Positions 52,154 to 60,154 of a stretch of DNA of 64,000 nucleotides are shown one piece after another; within the stretch, counting starts at the first letter, position 1; each line of letters starts with the position of its first letter. The notes below the pieces were generated by a model. That model was not told the DNA's origin, did no database searches, and saw only the letters and a list, made by a program, of their open reading frames with translations. Origin of the DNA: JAAFJT01 sp043772905 (lineage in GTDB: Bacteria > Bacteroidota > Bacteroidia > Chitinophagales > Saprospiraceae); the NCBI GenBank assembly GCA_043772905.1, contig JAYVFS010000301.1, positions 3,257 to 67,256 of the forward strand, written 5' to 3'. Made by a program: the position numbers and the translations under genes.

Positions 52154-52221
52154 AGACACGAATTTCACAAATGACACGAATTATAATAAAATTGATTCGT
52201 GTCATTTGTGAAATTGGTGTC
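52154..52221. repeat. Inverted repeat (GACACGAATTTCACAAAT family)
   Basis: 28-bp arms of GACACGAATTTCACAAATGA type; a related repeat is at 59262-59380. It lies in the divergent spacer upstream of hisH. Confidence 0.75.
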
Positions 52222-52239
52222 CACCAACTTTTTACAAAA

Positions 52240-52270
52240 TTCACCATTCACCATTCACCATTCACCATTA
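52240..52270 (+). repeat. Short tandem repeat ATTCACC x4
   Basis: Four head-to-tail ATTCACC units immediately before the hisH -7 element. Confidence 0.8.
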
Positions 52271-52277
52271 CATTACC

Positions 52278-52285
52278 TACTTTTG
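52278..52285 (+). promoter_or_regulatory. -7 element of hisH promoter
   Basis: TACTTTTG only four bases before the hisH ATG at 52290, implying a nearly leaderless mRNA. Confidence 0.45.
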
Positions 52286-52289
52286 CCGC

Positions 52290-52889
52290 ATGAAAATAGC
52301 GATTATCAATTACGATGCGGGCAATATTCGTTCTGTCATTTTTGCCCTTGAGCGGTTGGGCGTTCACCCTATTTTGACTTCCGATATCGAGACCATTCAA
52401 ACGGCTGATAAAGTCATTTTTCCGGGACAAGGTGAGGCGAGTTCTGCCATGCGTAGTCTGCGGGAACGGGGTTTAGACAAGGTTATTCCGACTTTAAAAC
52501 AGCCGTTTTTGGGTGTTTGTGTCGGAATGCAATTGTTGTGCGAACATTCAGAAGAGAATGATACGCCTTGTTTGGGTGTAATTCCTCAACGTGTCATTCG
52601 TTTTCCGAATGTTGATGGTTTTAAAGTGCCACACGTCGGTTGGAATACGATTTCTTGTGCGCAAACTGAGGGGGGTATTTTGTCACCTAATTTTGACGAT
52701 GATTATTTCTATTTTGTCCACAGCTACTACGTCGAAAAAGGGATTTATACAACGGCTACGTGTGATTACGGTGTGCCTTTCGCGGCGTGTTTGCGGAAAG
52801 ATAATTTTCATGCAGCGCAATTTCACCCTGAAAAATCGAGCACGGCAGGCGAACAATTATTGAAGAATTTTTTAGAGTTGACTGATTAG
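52290..52889 (+). CDS. hisH: Imidazole glycerol phosphate synthase, glutaminase subunit
   Basis: 199 residues. Class-I glutamine amidotransferase that supplies ammonia to HisF in histidine synthesis. The triad is visible: Cys77 (LGVCVGMQLL), His179 and Glu181 (QFHPEKSS). N-terminal IAIINYDAGNIRSV is typical. HisF is not in the window; hisA follows after an unusual 239-bp A/T-rich spacer. The motif at 52664 reads QTEGGIL, next to the conserved PHVGWN segment. Confidence 0.95.
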   Translation: MKIAIINYDAGNIRSVIFALERLGVHPILTSDIETIQTADKVIFPGQGEASSAMRSLRERGLDKVIPTLKQPFLGVCVGMQLLCEHSEENDTPCLGVIPQRVIRFPNVDGFKVPHVGWNTISCAQTEGGILSPNFDDDYFYFVHSYYVEKGIYTTATCDYGVPFAACLRKDNFHAAQFHPEKSSTAGEQLLKNFLELTD

Positions 52890-53128
52890 TCACCAAATTT
52901 TATTTAAAAATGAATATTTTGTTAAGAATAAAATTCTGAAAACAATAAAGTAAAAAATATTTATTAAGAATAAAATTTGGTATTAAAAATTGAAAAGTTT
53001 AATGAAAACAAACATTAACAAAATTAAATTTAAAAACTTAAATTAAGCTAAGAATAAAATTCTTAAAATGATATTTGATTAGATATTTATTAAGGATAAA
53101 ATTTGGTTTTCAAAAATAGAGTTCATTT
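52890..53128. repeat. Very A/T-rich spacer with repeated AAGAATAAAATT words
   Basis: Four copies of TAAG(A/G)ATAAAATT and one inverted ACCAAATTTTATT. Two form a 25-bp direct repeat with one mismatch (52957-52981 and 53083-53107), the second 21 bp before the hisA start. No gene seen. Confidence 0.7.
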
Positions 53129-53848
53129 ATGCACATTATTCCAGCAATAGACATCATTGACGGCAAATGCGTGAGGCTTACGCAAGGCGATTATGCCCAA
53201 AAAAAAATATATAACGAAGACCCGCTTGAAGTGGCGCAAGAATTTGAAGATGCGGGTTTGATGCGGTTGCATCTCGTTGATTTAGACGGAGCGAAAGCAG
53301 GTCAAATTGTCAATCATCGGGTTTTAGAGCGTTTGGCAACGAAAACTAAATTGCACATTGACTTTGGCGGTGGACTGAAATCTGATAAAGATTTGGCTAT
53401 CGCTTTTGAATGTGGCGCACAGCAAATTACGGGCGGAACGGTAGCGGTTAAAAATCGTGACATCTTTTTGAATTGGTTGAATGTCCATAGCTCTGAAAAA
53501 ATCATTTTAGGTGCAGATGTTAAAAATGAAAAAATTGCCGTTGGCGGTTGGCTCGAAACGAGTGATTTGTGGTTGAAAGATTTCCTACGGGATTTTACGG
53601 AACAAGGCATTCAATATTGTATTTGTACAGATATTTCAAAAGATGGTTTACTGATGGGCGCATCTAATGAATTGTATGCCAATGTTTTACGAGATTTCCC
53701 AGAATTGAAATTGATTGCTTCGGGTGGTGTGTCCAATATGGACGATTTGTACAAACTCCGTGAAATTGGTTGCTTTGGTGCAATTGTAGGCAAAGCAATT
53801 TATGAAGGACGCGTGACAGTTAAGGAATTGGAAAAGTTTAATTCGTGA
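53129..53848 (+). CDS. hisA: Phosphoribosylformimino-5-aminoimidazole carboxamide ribotide isomerase
   Basis: 239 residues. TIM-barrel isomerase of histidine synthesis; catalytic Asp8 in IPAIDIIDGKCVRL and the second Asp in TDISKDGLLMG. LIASGGVSNMDDLYKL and GAIVGKAIYEG form the phosphate sites. Same direction as hisH. No dispersed motif inside. Confidence 0.95.
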   Translation: MHIIPAIDIIDGKCVRLTQGDYAQKKIYNEDPLEVAQEFEDAGLMRLHLVDLDGAKAGQIVNHRVLERLATKTKLHIDFGGGLKSDKDLAIAFECGAQQITGGTVAVKNRDIFLNWLNVHSSEKIILGADVKNEKIAVGGWLETSDLWLKDFLRDFTEQGIQYCICTDISKDGLLMGASNELYANVLRDFPELKLIASGGVSNMDDLYKLREIGCFGAIVGKAIYEGRVTVKELEKFNS

Positions 53849-53854
53849 TTTTTT

Positions 53855-53967
53855 TTGACCACAGATGACACTGATGCGACTGATTTTCGCTGATTTTTTT
53901 TAGTTCCTTTCTGCGTGAATAAAGAAATCTATGGAAATCAATCGCATCAGTCCAATCAGTGGTCAAA
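53855..53967. repeat. Long inverted repeat (GACCACAGAT family)
   Basis: Arms TTTGACCACAGATGACACTG and complement with imperfect inner pairing; between hisA and the ATP-grasp gene. Confidence 0.75.
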
Positions 53968-53986
53968 GACGTTTGGTCGGTAAAAA

Positions 53987-53996
53987 TACTGAGGGG
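53987..53996 (+). repeat. Intergenic dispersed motif copy
   Basis: TACTGAGGGG plus one G, 74 bp before the ATP-grasp gene start. Confidence 0.8.
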
Positions 53997-54069
53997 GTCG
54001 AAAATAGCGACATTTACGGACTAAAAGGCGTGTAAACTTGTTCTTTATTCTTTTACAAAAACAAAAAAA

Positions 54070-55200
54070 ATGAAACGGAGAATTATTACGCCACGCTTCG
54101 ATTGGCAAGCAAAAGTTGAAAATTTGGGCTTCGGTTATCATACCATGGACGGCACATATTGGGACGAAAGTGCCTACTATGAGTTTTCGATGTCCGAAAT
54201 TAATACCATCGAAAAAGCGACGGGCGAATTGTGGGAAATGTGCCTTGAAGCCGTCGAATATGTCACTTCAAAGAAAAAATACGACCTTTTTCATATTCCA
54301 AAATGGGTTGTGCCTCATATTGAACAGACTTGGAACGATGATGCGCCGTCTATTTATGGGCGTTTTGATTTTAGTTTCAAGGATGGTGTGCCTAAAATGT
54401 TGGAATTTAATGCCGATACACCGACTTCGTTGTTTGAAACGGGCGTTGTGCAGTGGGAATGGTTGCAAGAGTTATTCCCATATTATGACCAATTCAACTC
54501 TGTTCATGAAAAATTGATAGCTTATTGGCAGTATGTGAAGCCTTATTTGCATGAAGGCGTGGTGCATTTTTCGGTTGTAAAAGAGTCTCTTGAAGATTTG
54601 ACGACGGTGGAATATCTGCGTGATACAGCTATTCAAGCGGGTTTGAAAACGAAATTGATTTATATTGATGACATTGGATGGGACGAGAAGATGTTTACTT
54701 TCAAGGATTTACAAGGGCATAATATGCGTAATATTTTCAAATTGTATCCGTGGGAGTGGTTGATTTTTGATGAATTTGGGCAACTCATAGTTCAAGACAA
54801 AAATAAAGCGCATTGGATGGAACCGTCTTGGAAAATGATTTTGAGCAATAAAGCCATTTTGCCTGTTTTGTGGGATATGTTTCCAGAATCTGATTGGTTG
54901 TTGCCAACGCAATTTGATAATGTTGATATTAGTAATTATGTCAAAAAGCCAATTTTGTCGCGTGAGGGTGCAAATGTGATGATTGTCAAAAACAATCAAT
55001 ATCAGCAACATACTGAGGGGGAGTACGGCGAAGAGGGTTTTATTTATCAAGAACTCTGCGAATTACCTGAATTTGATGGCAATTATGCCCTAATTGGTTC
55101 ATGGATTGTGGGTCAAGAGCCTGCGGGCATTGGTATCAGAGAGTCGAATAGCCTCATTACAGACAACGGCAGCCGCTTCGTTCCACATGTAATTATTTGA
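54070..55200 (+). CDS. Glutathionylspermidine synthase-like ATP-grasp protein (YgiC/YjfC type)
   Basis: 376 residues. Matches the C-terminal synthetase domain of glutathionylspermidine synthase in its stand-alone YgiC/YjfC form: the N-terminal ENLGFGYHTMDGTYWDESAYYEFS, RFDFSFKDGVPKMLEFNADTPTSLFE, KPILSREGANVMIV and GSWIVGQEPAGIGIRE. Forms a peptide-amine bond with ATP; real substrate unknown. The motif at 55011 reads HTEGEYG in the ATP-binding lobe. Confidence 0.92.
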   Translation: MKRRIITPRFDWQAKVENLGFGYHTMDGTYWDESAYYEFSMSEINTIEKATGELWEMCLEAVEYVTSKKKYDLFHIPKWVVPHIEQTWNDDAPSIYGRFDFSFKDGVPKMLEFNADTPTSLFETGVVQWEWLQELFPYYDQFNSVHEKLIAYWQYVKPYLHEGVVHFSVVKESLEDLTTVEYLRDTAIQAGLKTKLIYIDDIGWDEKMFTFKDLQGHNMRNIFKLYPWEWLIFDEFGQLIVQDKNKAHWMEPSWKMILSNKAILPVLWDMFPESDWLLPTQFDNVDISNYVKKPILSREGANVMIVKNNQYQQHTEGEYGEEGFIYQELCELPEFDGNYALIGSWIVGQEPAGIGIRESNSLITDNGSRFVPHVII

Positions 55201-55225
55201 ATTTTTAAAAAAAATATTAAAAACA

Positions 55226-55256
55226 TTTGCTCAAACGAAAATAGGTTCTATCTTTG
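55226..55256 (+). promoter_or_regulatory. tRNA-Gln promoter
   Basis: TTTG (55226-55229), 19-bp spacer, TATCTTTG (55249-55256): the best consensus match in the window, 38 bp before the mature tRNA. Confidence 0.75.
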
Positions 55257-55293
55257 CATCGCTTTTCGAAGGAAGGGCAAAAAAAGCTCATTT

Positions 55294-55364
55294 TGACCCA
55301 TGGTGTAACGGTAGCACTACTGATTTTGGTTCAGTTAGTTAAGGTTCGAACCCTTATGGGTCAA
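55294..55364 (+). tRNA. tRNA-Gln (anticodon TTG)
   Basis: Full cloverleaf: acceptor TGACCCA/TGGGTCA (7 bp), D arm GTGT-AACGGTA-GCAC, anticodon stem ACTGA/TCAGT with loop TTTTGGT giving anticodon TTG, T arm TAAGG-TTCGAAC-CCTTA, discriminator A. CCA is not encoded. Confidence 0.95.
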
Positions 55365-55489
55365 CGAGGGGTAGTAAGCGTCGGCATTTAGACTTCGGTC
55401 GGATGTTGGCGCTTACGTTATTTAGGGCATACCGGTTGCAATGCTTGAATTGAGACGACAAGTAATTGATTATCAGTTGCTTATAAAGC
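55365..55489 (+). ncRNA. Candidate structured RNA cotranscribed with tRNA-Gln
   Basis: 55374-55387 pairs with 55403-55416 over 14 bp, three of them G-U wobbles; inside lies GAC-TTCG-GTC (55391-55400), a C(UUCG)G tetraloop hairpin. No T tract follows, so it is not the terminator; that comes at 55490. The stretch has no reading frame. Family not recognised. Confidence 0.45.
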
Positions 55490-55534
55490 AAAGGCGATAA
55501 AATTCATTCCTGAATTTTATCGCCTTTGTCATTT
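55490..55534. terminator. Terminator of tRNA-Gln transcript
   Basis: Perfect 17-bp stem AAAGGCGATAAAATTCA with complement, TTCC loop, T-rich tail; also serves the convergent T9SS cargo gene. Confidence 0.85.
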
Positions 55535-55549
55535 AATCTAAATATTTAA

Positions 55550-57925
55550 TCACTTGATGAGTGTAAAATCGCCTTTAATAATCTCTTTTCGCCCATCAAT
55601 ATAAGTCACCTCAGCCCAAAAGACATAAACACCTGTCATCGCTTCTTGACCCTGAAAATAACCGTCCCAACCTTCCGTTTCAGCTGCAGGAAAAATATGG
55701 TCTTTTTGAAACATAAGATGCCCACCACGACCAAAAACCTTAAAGTTCTTTATACTTACGACCGTTTTTCCACCATATAAGGTGTAATAATCGTTTATCA
55801 AATCACCATTTGGCGAAAAGGCTTGTGGCGCAAAAAAGAGGTTGTCGCGTCGTATAATCACTTGTGTAGCTGCCATTTTGATACAACCCAATGAATCTAT
55901 AGCCGTAATACTGTACGTATTGGAGTCAAAAGGTTTCACAAAAGTATCGAGCGAACGAATGGAACGGTCGCTCCAATAGAAACTACTGAGGGGTCTGTCA
56001 GTCGTAACCGTTAGGCGAAATGAATCACCAAATTGCACTTCTTTACTTTCTGGTAATTGCAAAACGAAGGGTGTTGGGTTAGGAATATCAATCTTTTTAT
56101 CAATTTTACAACCCATTCTATCCACTAAGGAAATGGTGTAACTGCCTGATTTCAAGTTTTCGATGAAAATACGGCGTGGAAATGTGTCATGCCCATTCAC
56201 TAAAAAATAAGGGGGCGAACCGCCTCTGGCACTGTCGAGAGCAATAACAGCATCGTTTCCATCGTGGCAGCGCGGCGGTTTTACGGAATATTCAGCAACT
56301 TCTGGCGAAGGAATAATCTTTAAAAGAATATCATCTTTAACTGTACAGGCTGTTGTAGCAGTCACTTTGACAAAAATTTTGACGGTTTGCTTAGGATTAA
56401 CAGTAATTATAGGCGTTGTTTCGCCTGTACTCCAACTATATAAGCAGTTGCGGCAATCGGGAATTGTGGCATCGAGCGTCACAGGATAACTCACACAAAC
56501 TTGTGTACTGTCTCCCAGATTCAATTCAAAAATACACTTGATTTTAGCGACCCACATATCATTTGTATTGAGTTTGCCGCCATCTGGGAAAACGAGTCTG
56601 CCTCGGGCATTTTCTGTTTTGTCGCTGCCAGCGTCTGAATTGGACAAACCACAAACCAAATAGGCACCATCTTCAAACTTGACCATTTCAAAAGCAGCGT
56701 CATTGCCCGGTCCGCCAAAATTTTGATCCCAAATAATATCCCCTTTTTCGTCAATATAGACCAACCAGAAATCGTAATTACCTCTGAGTGTATCTTGTTT
56801 TGTACCGCCAGGCAAGGATATAGATTGTCCTGCCAGCATAATATAGCCCGTTTTGTTCTGTTCAATGGCGACTACACGGTCGTTGCTGGTACCGCCATAC
56901 GTTTTGTCCCAAATCTTTTTGCCGTTTTTATCAATTTTAATTATCCAAAAATCGGCTTCGCCATAATTCGGAGCGGTTTTGTCAAAATCAGGGTCGCCGC
57001 TACTGTTTGCACCAATGATAAAAGTGCCATCTTTAAGTTCTTGAATATCTCTGATTTCATCCAATTTAGAACTGCCATAGGTTTTATCCCATATTTTCTG
57101 CCCATTGCTATCAAATTTGATAACCCAAATATCTTTGTTATTGCCTTTTACACCGCGTAAATCCTCTGATTTGTCACCCGATCGGCTTGAAATAGATTCA
57201 CAAGCCAATATGAAATTACCGTCTTGTGTGGTACTCAAAGCATAAGGATACTCGTCACGGTCGTCGCCGCCAAAGGATTTATCCCAAATTTTATTGCCAT
57301 TTTTATCTATTTTGAGTAGCCAAATATCATTTGCGCCTTGGCTTGGCATTGTTTTGTCGCCACTGACAGGTGAGTCAGAATGCCCAACAATGATATAACT
57401 GTTTCCATTATCAGTGACAATGGCATTAAAAGGTTGGTCGTCGCCGCTGCCACCATAGGTTTTTTCCCATCGTTTCGTTCCATCTGGCGCAATTTGCACG
57501 AGCCAAAAATCGAAACCACCTTTGTTGGCATCTGTTTTGTCGCCCGTTTTTCCAGAAAGGCTTGCACCGATTAAAAGATACCCCTCAGTATTTTGAATCG
57601 CTTTGTAACAACGGTCAGTCGTATCGCCACCGTAGCGTTTGTCCCACAATTTTATTCCTGTGCTATCAATTCGGACAATCCAATAATCTTCTGCGCCCCG
57701 TGCGGCTTGTGTCACATCGCGTCCGTCGGCGGGTGAGTCGGTTGAACCGATGAGTAAAAAACCACCATCCTCAGTTTTGAAAGCAGATTGAAGGGTTTCC
57801 CAACCTGTGGCTCCATAAGTTTTGTCCCATTGCACACTCGGTTGAGCTATAATGGAGACTGATGCCATTGTTAAAAAAGCAAGTATAAATGGAAGTGATA
57901 TATTTTTAATGCTTGGAATGTTCAT
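55550..57925 (-). CDS. Secreted beta-propeller protein with T9SS type-B sorting domain
   Basis: 791 residues. Signal peptide (cleavage near SIIAQ), then about seven 60-65 residue repeats (about 30-465) with core WDKTYGG ... G(Y/F)ILIGxS ... GDKT ... DFWIVKID, a propeller of the kind found in Bacteroidota secreted proteins. A Cys-containing Ig-like segment (about 470-540), an SprB-like repeat (RCHDGNDAVIALDSARGGSPPYF region) and a gliding-motility type-B C-terminal domain (AFSPNGDLINDYYTLYG to GDFTLIK) follow. Exported by the type IX system. Motif copies: 55984 (DRPLSSFY) and 57581 (NTEGYLL). Confidence 0.9.
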   Translation of the reverse strand: MNIPSIKNISLPFILAFLTMASVSIIAQPSVQWDKTYGATGWETLQSAFKTEDGGFLLIGSTDSPADGRDVTQAARGAEDYWIVRIDSTGIKLWDKRYGGDTTDRCYKAIQNTEGYLLIGASLSGKTGDKTDANKGGFDFWLVQIAPDGTKRWEKTYGGSGDDQPFNAIVTDNGNSYIIVGHSDSPVSGDKTMPSQGANDIWLLKIDKNGNKIWDKSFGGDDRDEYPYALSTTQDGNFILACESISSRSGDKSEDLRGVKGNNKDIWVIKFDSNGQKIWDKTYGSSKLDEIRDIQELKDGTFIIGANSSGDPDFDKTAPNYGEADFWIIKIDKNGKKIWDKTYGGTSNDRVVAIEQNKTGYIMLAGQSISLPGGTKQDTLRGNYDFWLVYIDEKGDIIWDQNFGGPGNDAAFEMVKFEDGAYLVCGLSNSDAGSDKTENARGRLVFPDGGKLNTNDMWVAKIKCIFELNLGDSTQVCVSYPVTLDATIPDCRNCLYSWSTGETTPIITVNPKQTVKIFVKVTATTACTVKDDILLKIIPSPEVAEYSVKPPRCHDGNDAVIALDSARGGSPPYFLVNGHDTFPRRIFIENLKSGSYTISLVDRMGCKIDKKIDIPNPTPFVLQLPESKEVQFGDSFRLTVTTDRPLSSFYWSDRSIRSLDTFVKPFDSNTYSITAIDSLGCIKMAATQVIIRRDNLFFAPQAFSPNGDLINDYYTLYGGKTVVSIKNFKVFGRGGHLMFQKDHIFPAAETEGWDGYFQGQEAMTGVYVFWAEVTYIDGRKEIIKGDFTLIK

Positions 57926-57948
57926 GCTAAAGTGTTTGCTTTTGACTC

Positions 57949-57956
57949 CAAAGATA
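57949..57956 (-). promoter_or_regulatory. -7 element for T9SS propeller gene
   Basis: TATCTTTG on the minus strand, 24 bp upstream of the start. Confidence 0.45.
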
Positions 57957-58055
57957 TTTGTTTTTTTCTGAAATGTCTATCTTCTTAAAGTAACTGGAAC
58001 AACATTTAACACACTAAAGTTAAAATTTCTCTTTTTTTTTTCAGAATTCTAAACT

Positions 58056-58063
58056 TACCTTTG
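58056..58063 (+). promoter_or_regulatory. -7 element of hpt promoter
   Basis: TACCTTTG, 45 bp before the start codon. Confidence 0.45.
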
Positions 58064-58108
58064 ACGCAATTTTAAATAAGACAAATTTTGTTCTAATACG
58101 ATAAAAAG

Positions 58109-58660
58109 ATGATAATGATTGAAAATCAATTAGTTACTGTACACGATAAAACTTTTAGACCCATGATTTCTGCAGATGCCATTGCAGTTAGGGTAGCCGC
58201 TATCGGCAAACAGATTACGGAGGATTATTGTGGCAAAAAACCACTTTTGTTATCTATTTTAAATGGTGCATTCATGTTCGCTGCGGATTTGGCTCGCGTT
58301 ATTGATACAGACTTAGAATTGACATTTGTCAAGCTCTCTTCTTACAAAGGTACTTCAACTACGGGTAAAGTCACTACAGTTTTAGGTCTTGACACCGATT
58401 TGCGTGGACGACACATCATTATTGTAGAAGACATCGTTGACACAGGCAATACGTTACACAATTTTTTTGAAGAACTCTACAAAGAAGAGCCTGCGTCTGT
58501 CGAAATCGCTGCTTGTTTTCACAAACCAGAGGCTTTACAGCACCCCCTCAGTATCAAGTACTTAGGTTTCGAGATTCCGAATCATTTTATCATTGGTTAT
58601 GGATTGGATTTCGATGGCTTGGGGCGCAATTTGCCTGATGTGTATGAATTGAATGAGTGA
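58109..58660 (+). CDS. hpt: Hypoxanthine phosphoribosyltransferase
   Basis: 183 residues; a second ATG at 58115 is equally possible. Purine salvage enzyme. LLSILNGAFMFAADLARVI and LTFVKLSSYKGTSTTGKV, then the PRPP loop IIIVEDIVDTGNTL. The motif at 58544 reads HPLSIKYLGFEI, right at the conserved purine-binding strand. Monocistronic, with its own promoter; followed by an inverted repeat. Confidence 0.95.
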   Translation: MIMIENQLVTVHDKTFRPMISADAIAVRVAAIGKQITEDYCGKKPLLLSILNGAFMFAADLARVIDTDLELTFVKLSSYKGTSTTGKVTTVLGLDTDLRGRHIIIVEDIVDTGNTLHNFFEELYKEEPASVEIAACFHKPEALQHPLSIKYLGFEIPNHFIIGYGLDFDGLGRNLPDVYELNE

Positions 58661-58663
58661 TTT

Positions 58664-58767
58664 TTGACCACAGATAGGACAGATTAGACTGATTTACGCA
58701 GATTTTCCTTTGTTCCTTACAGAATAACAAAGGAAAATCTGCGTAAATCAGTCTAATCTGTCCTATC
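58664..58767. repeat. Long inverted repeat (GACCACAGAT family)
   Basis: A perfect or near-perfect arm of about 37 bp, GATAGGACAGATTAGACTGA, with its complement ending at 58767. The right arm overlaps the 3' end of the GNAT gene. Confidence 0.8.
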
Positions 58768-59226
58768 TTCCTTTATCGCCAATTGTTTTTCAAAACAGAC
58801 ACTATTTTCGATGCCTTCATATTGACCATAATTAGGTATGATACCGTATCCATTCTTTTTATAAAGTTCTATCGCCTCGGGCTGTTTTTTGCCTGTTTCT
58901 AAAACGCAGCGTGTATAGGACATTTCCTTTGCCCAAACCTCCAATTCCGTTAAAACGATTGTTGCCAAACCTTTTCCTCTGTGTTGTAGTAAAGTGTACA
59001 TGCGTTTGACTTCCATTGCTTTTGGTTCAAATTCTTTTATAGCGCCACAACTGACTGCTACCCCCTCAGAATATGCGACAACAGCATGTTTGATATGTGT
59101 TATTTTATTGAATTGGTCATAAAAAGCATGCTCATCGCCGTCTCTTTTAGCTAAGTCAGCGTCAAGAAGTTTGACTAATTCAATAAAATCTGGATTATCA
59201 GAGTTGGTTCTTATTAGTTTTATCAT
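58753..59226 (-). CDS. GNAT family N-acetyltransferase
   Basis: 157 residues from ATG 59226 (MIKLIRTNSDNPDFIELVKLLDADLA); a further upstream ATG at 59271 lies in a repeat. Acetyl-CoA loop LLQHRGKGLATIVLTELEVWA and the C-terminal ELYKKNGYGIIPNYGQYEG identify the fold. Substrate unknown. The last six residues (KEDRTD) and the stop are encoded by the inverted-repeat arm, so the repeat seems to have altered the C-terminus. The motif variant CCCCTCAGAA at 59062 reads YSEGVAV. Confidence 0.9.
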   Translation of the reverse strand: MIKLIRTNSDNPDFIELVKLLDADLAKRDGDEHAFYDQFNKITHIKHAVVAYSEGVAVSCGAIKEFEPKAMEVKRMYTLLQHRGKGLATIVLTELEVWAKEMSYTRCVLETGKKQPEAIELYKKNGYGIIPNYGQYEGIENSVCFEKQLAIKEDRTD

Positions 59227-59261
59227 TTTAGAAATATTAAATTGAAACGTAACAACATAGG

Positions 59262-59380
59262 TCGGACACAAATTTCACAAATTGCACGAATTAAAATGAT
59301 GAAATCTTAAGGATTTTAAAATCTGAATAAAAAAAAACTAAAAATAAAATTCGTGTAATTTGTGAGATTTATGTCTGCCC
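59262..59380. repeat. Inverted repeat (GACACAAATTTCACAAAT family)
   Basis: Arms 59262-59292 and 59348-59380 of the same family as 52154-52221, between the GNAT gene and the Spy-like genes. Confidence 0.7.
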
Positions 59381-59389
59381 TAAGATGTT

Positions 59390-59428
59390 ACAAAAAAAGA
59401 AAGCCCACTGACCGAAATCAGCGGGCTT
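59390..59428 (-). terminator. Terminator of first Spy-like gene
   Basis: AAGCCCGCTGA/TCAGTGGGCTT type stem on the minus strand with a T-rich tail. Close relative of 60095-60134. Confidence 0.75.
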
Positions 59429-59452
59429 ATTCATGCGGCTTTAAATCATTGT

Positions 59453-59914
59453 TTAATTCTTAGGCTCGGTTTGCGCGTCACCTTGTTTTTTACTTTTTCC
59501 TTTGTGTTCGCCTTTTTTTCCTTGCATTTTGCCAGAATGTTGTTTTTTCATTTCAGTCAATTTTGCGTATTGGTCAGCGTTCAAAACACCCTTTACTTCT
59601 GCATCATGTGACTTTTTCATTTCAGCCATTTTTGATTTCTTTTGCTCTTTGCTCAAAGTTTCATCGGTTTTCAAGGCTTTCATTTTGCCTTTGTAGTCAT
59701 TACCGATTTTCTTCATGCTGTTTGATTGGTCACTTGACAAGTTCAACTCTTTTTTCATGTCCATTGCACCAGCGTGTTTGCCATTGCCACCTCTGTGACC
59801 TTTAACGCGCTCCGTTTTAGCTTCATTTTGCGTTTCAATTTGAGTAGCTGATTGAGCAAAACTGTTTGCAGCAAAAGCTAAAATGGCGACGAATAAAACG
59901 ATTACTTTTTTCAT
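59453..59914 (-). CDS. Small exported Spy/CpxP-like protein, paralogue 1
   Basis: 153 residues. Signal peptide MKKVIVLFVAILAFAANSFAQ, then a charged helical protein: LNLSSDQSNSMKKIGNDYKGKMKAL, SKEQKKSKMAEMKKSHDAEVKGVLNADQYAKL. This is the alpha-helical pattern of LTxxQ/Spy-type periplasmic chaperones, common in Bacteroidota as 'DUF4890-like' proteins. The basic tail (KMQGKKGEHKGKSKKQG) is specific to this copy. Tandem paralogue of the next gene. Confidence 0.8.
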   Translation of the reverse strand: MKKVIVLFVAILAFAANSFAQSATQIETQNEAKTERVKGHRGGNGKHAGAMDMKKELNLSSDQSNSMKKIGNDYKGKMKALKTDETLSKEQKKSKMAEMKKSHDAEVKGVLNADQYAKLTEMKKQHSGKMQGKKGEHKGKSKKQGDAQTEPKN

Positions 59915-60094
59915 GTGTGAATTTCTGTTTAATTTTTTAAAATTATTTTTCCTTCAAATTCTATCCTCATTTGTTGAGAATACATTTAAGACGTTGGTTT
60001 AATGAGGAGGTTTAAATAGTTTTCCTGCTTTAAGAAATCTTTAACTTAATGGGTTTTTACCTAAAATCAGTCGTATCAGTCTAATCAGTGGGCC

Positions 60095-60134
60095 AAAAAA
60101 GAAAAGCCCACTGACCGTAATCAATGGGCTTTTT
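60095..60134 (-). terminator. Terminator of second Spy-like gene
   Basis: AAAAGCCCATTGA/TCAGTGGGCTTTT type stem on the minus strand with a T tail. Confidence 0.75.
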
Positions 60135-60154
60135 CCAAAATATTTATTGTTAAA

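Noticed and set aside
52240..52270. Tandem ATTCACC units as a possible CRISPR-like or iteron array
   Set aside because: Four 7-bp units without spacers; no cas or rep gene nearby. Kept as a simple tandem repeat.
57763..57776. ATCCTCAGTTTT as a motif copy
   Set aside because: Only two C before TCAG and T after G; two or more differences from consensus.
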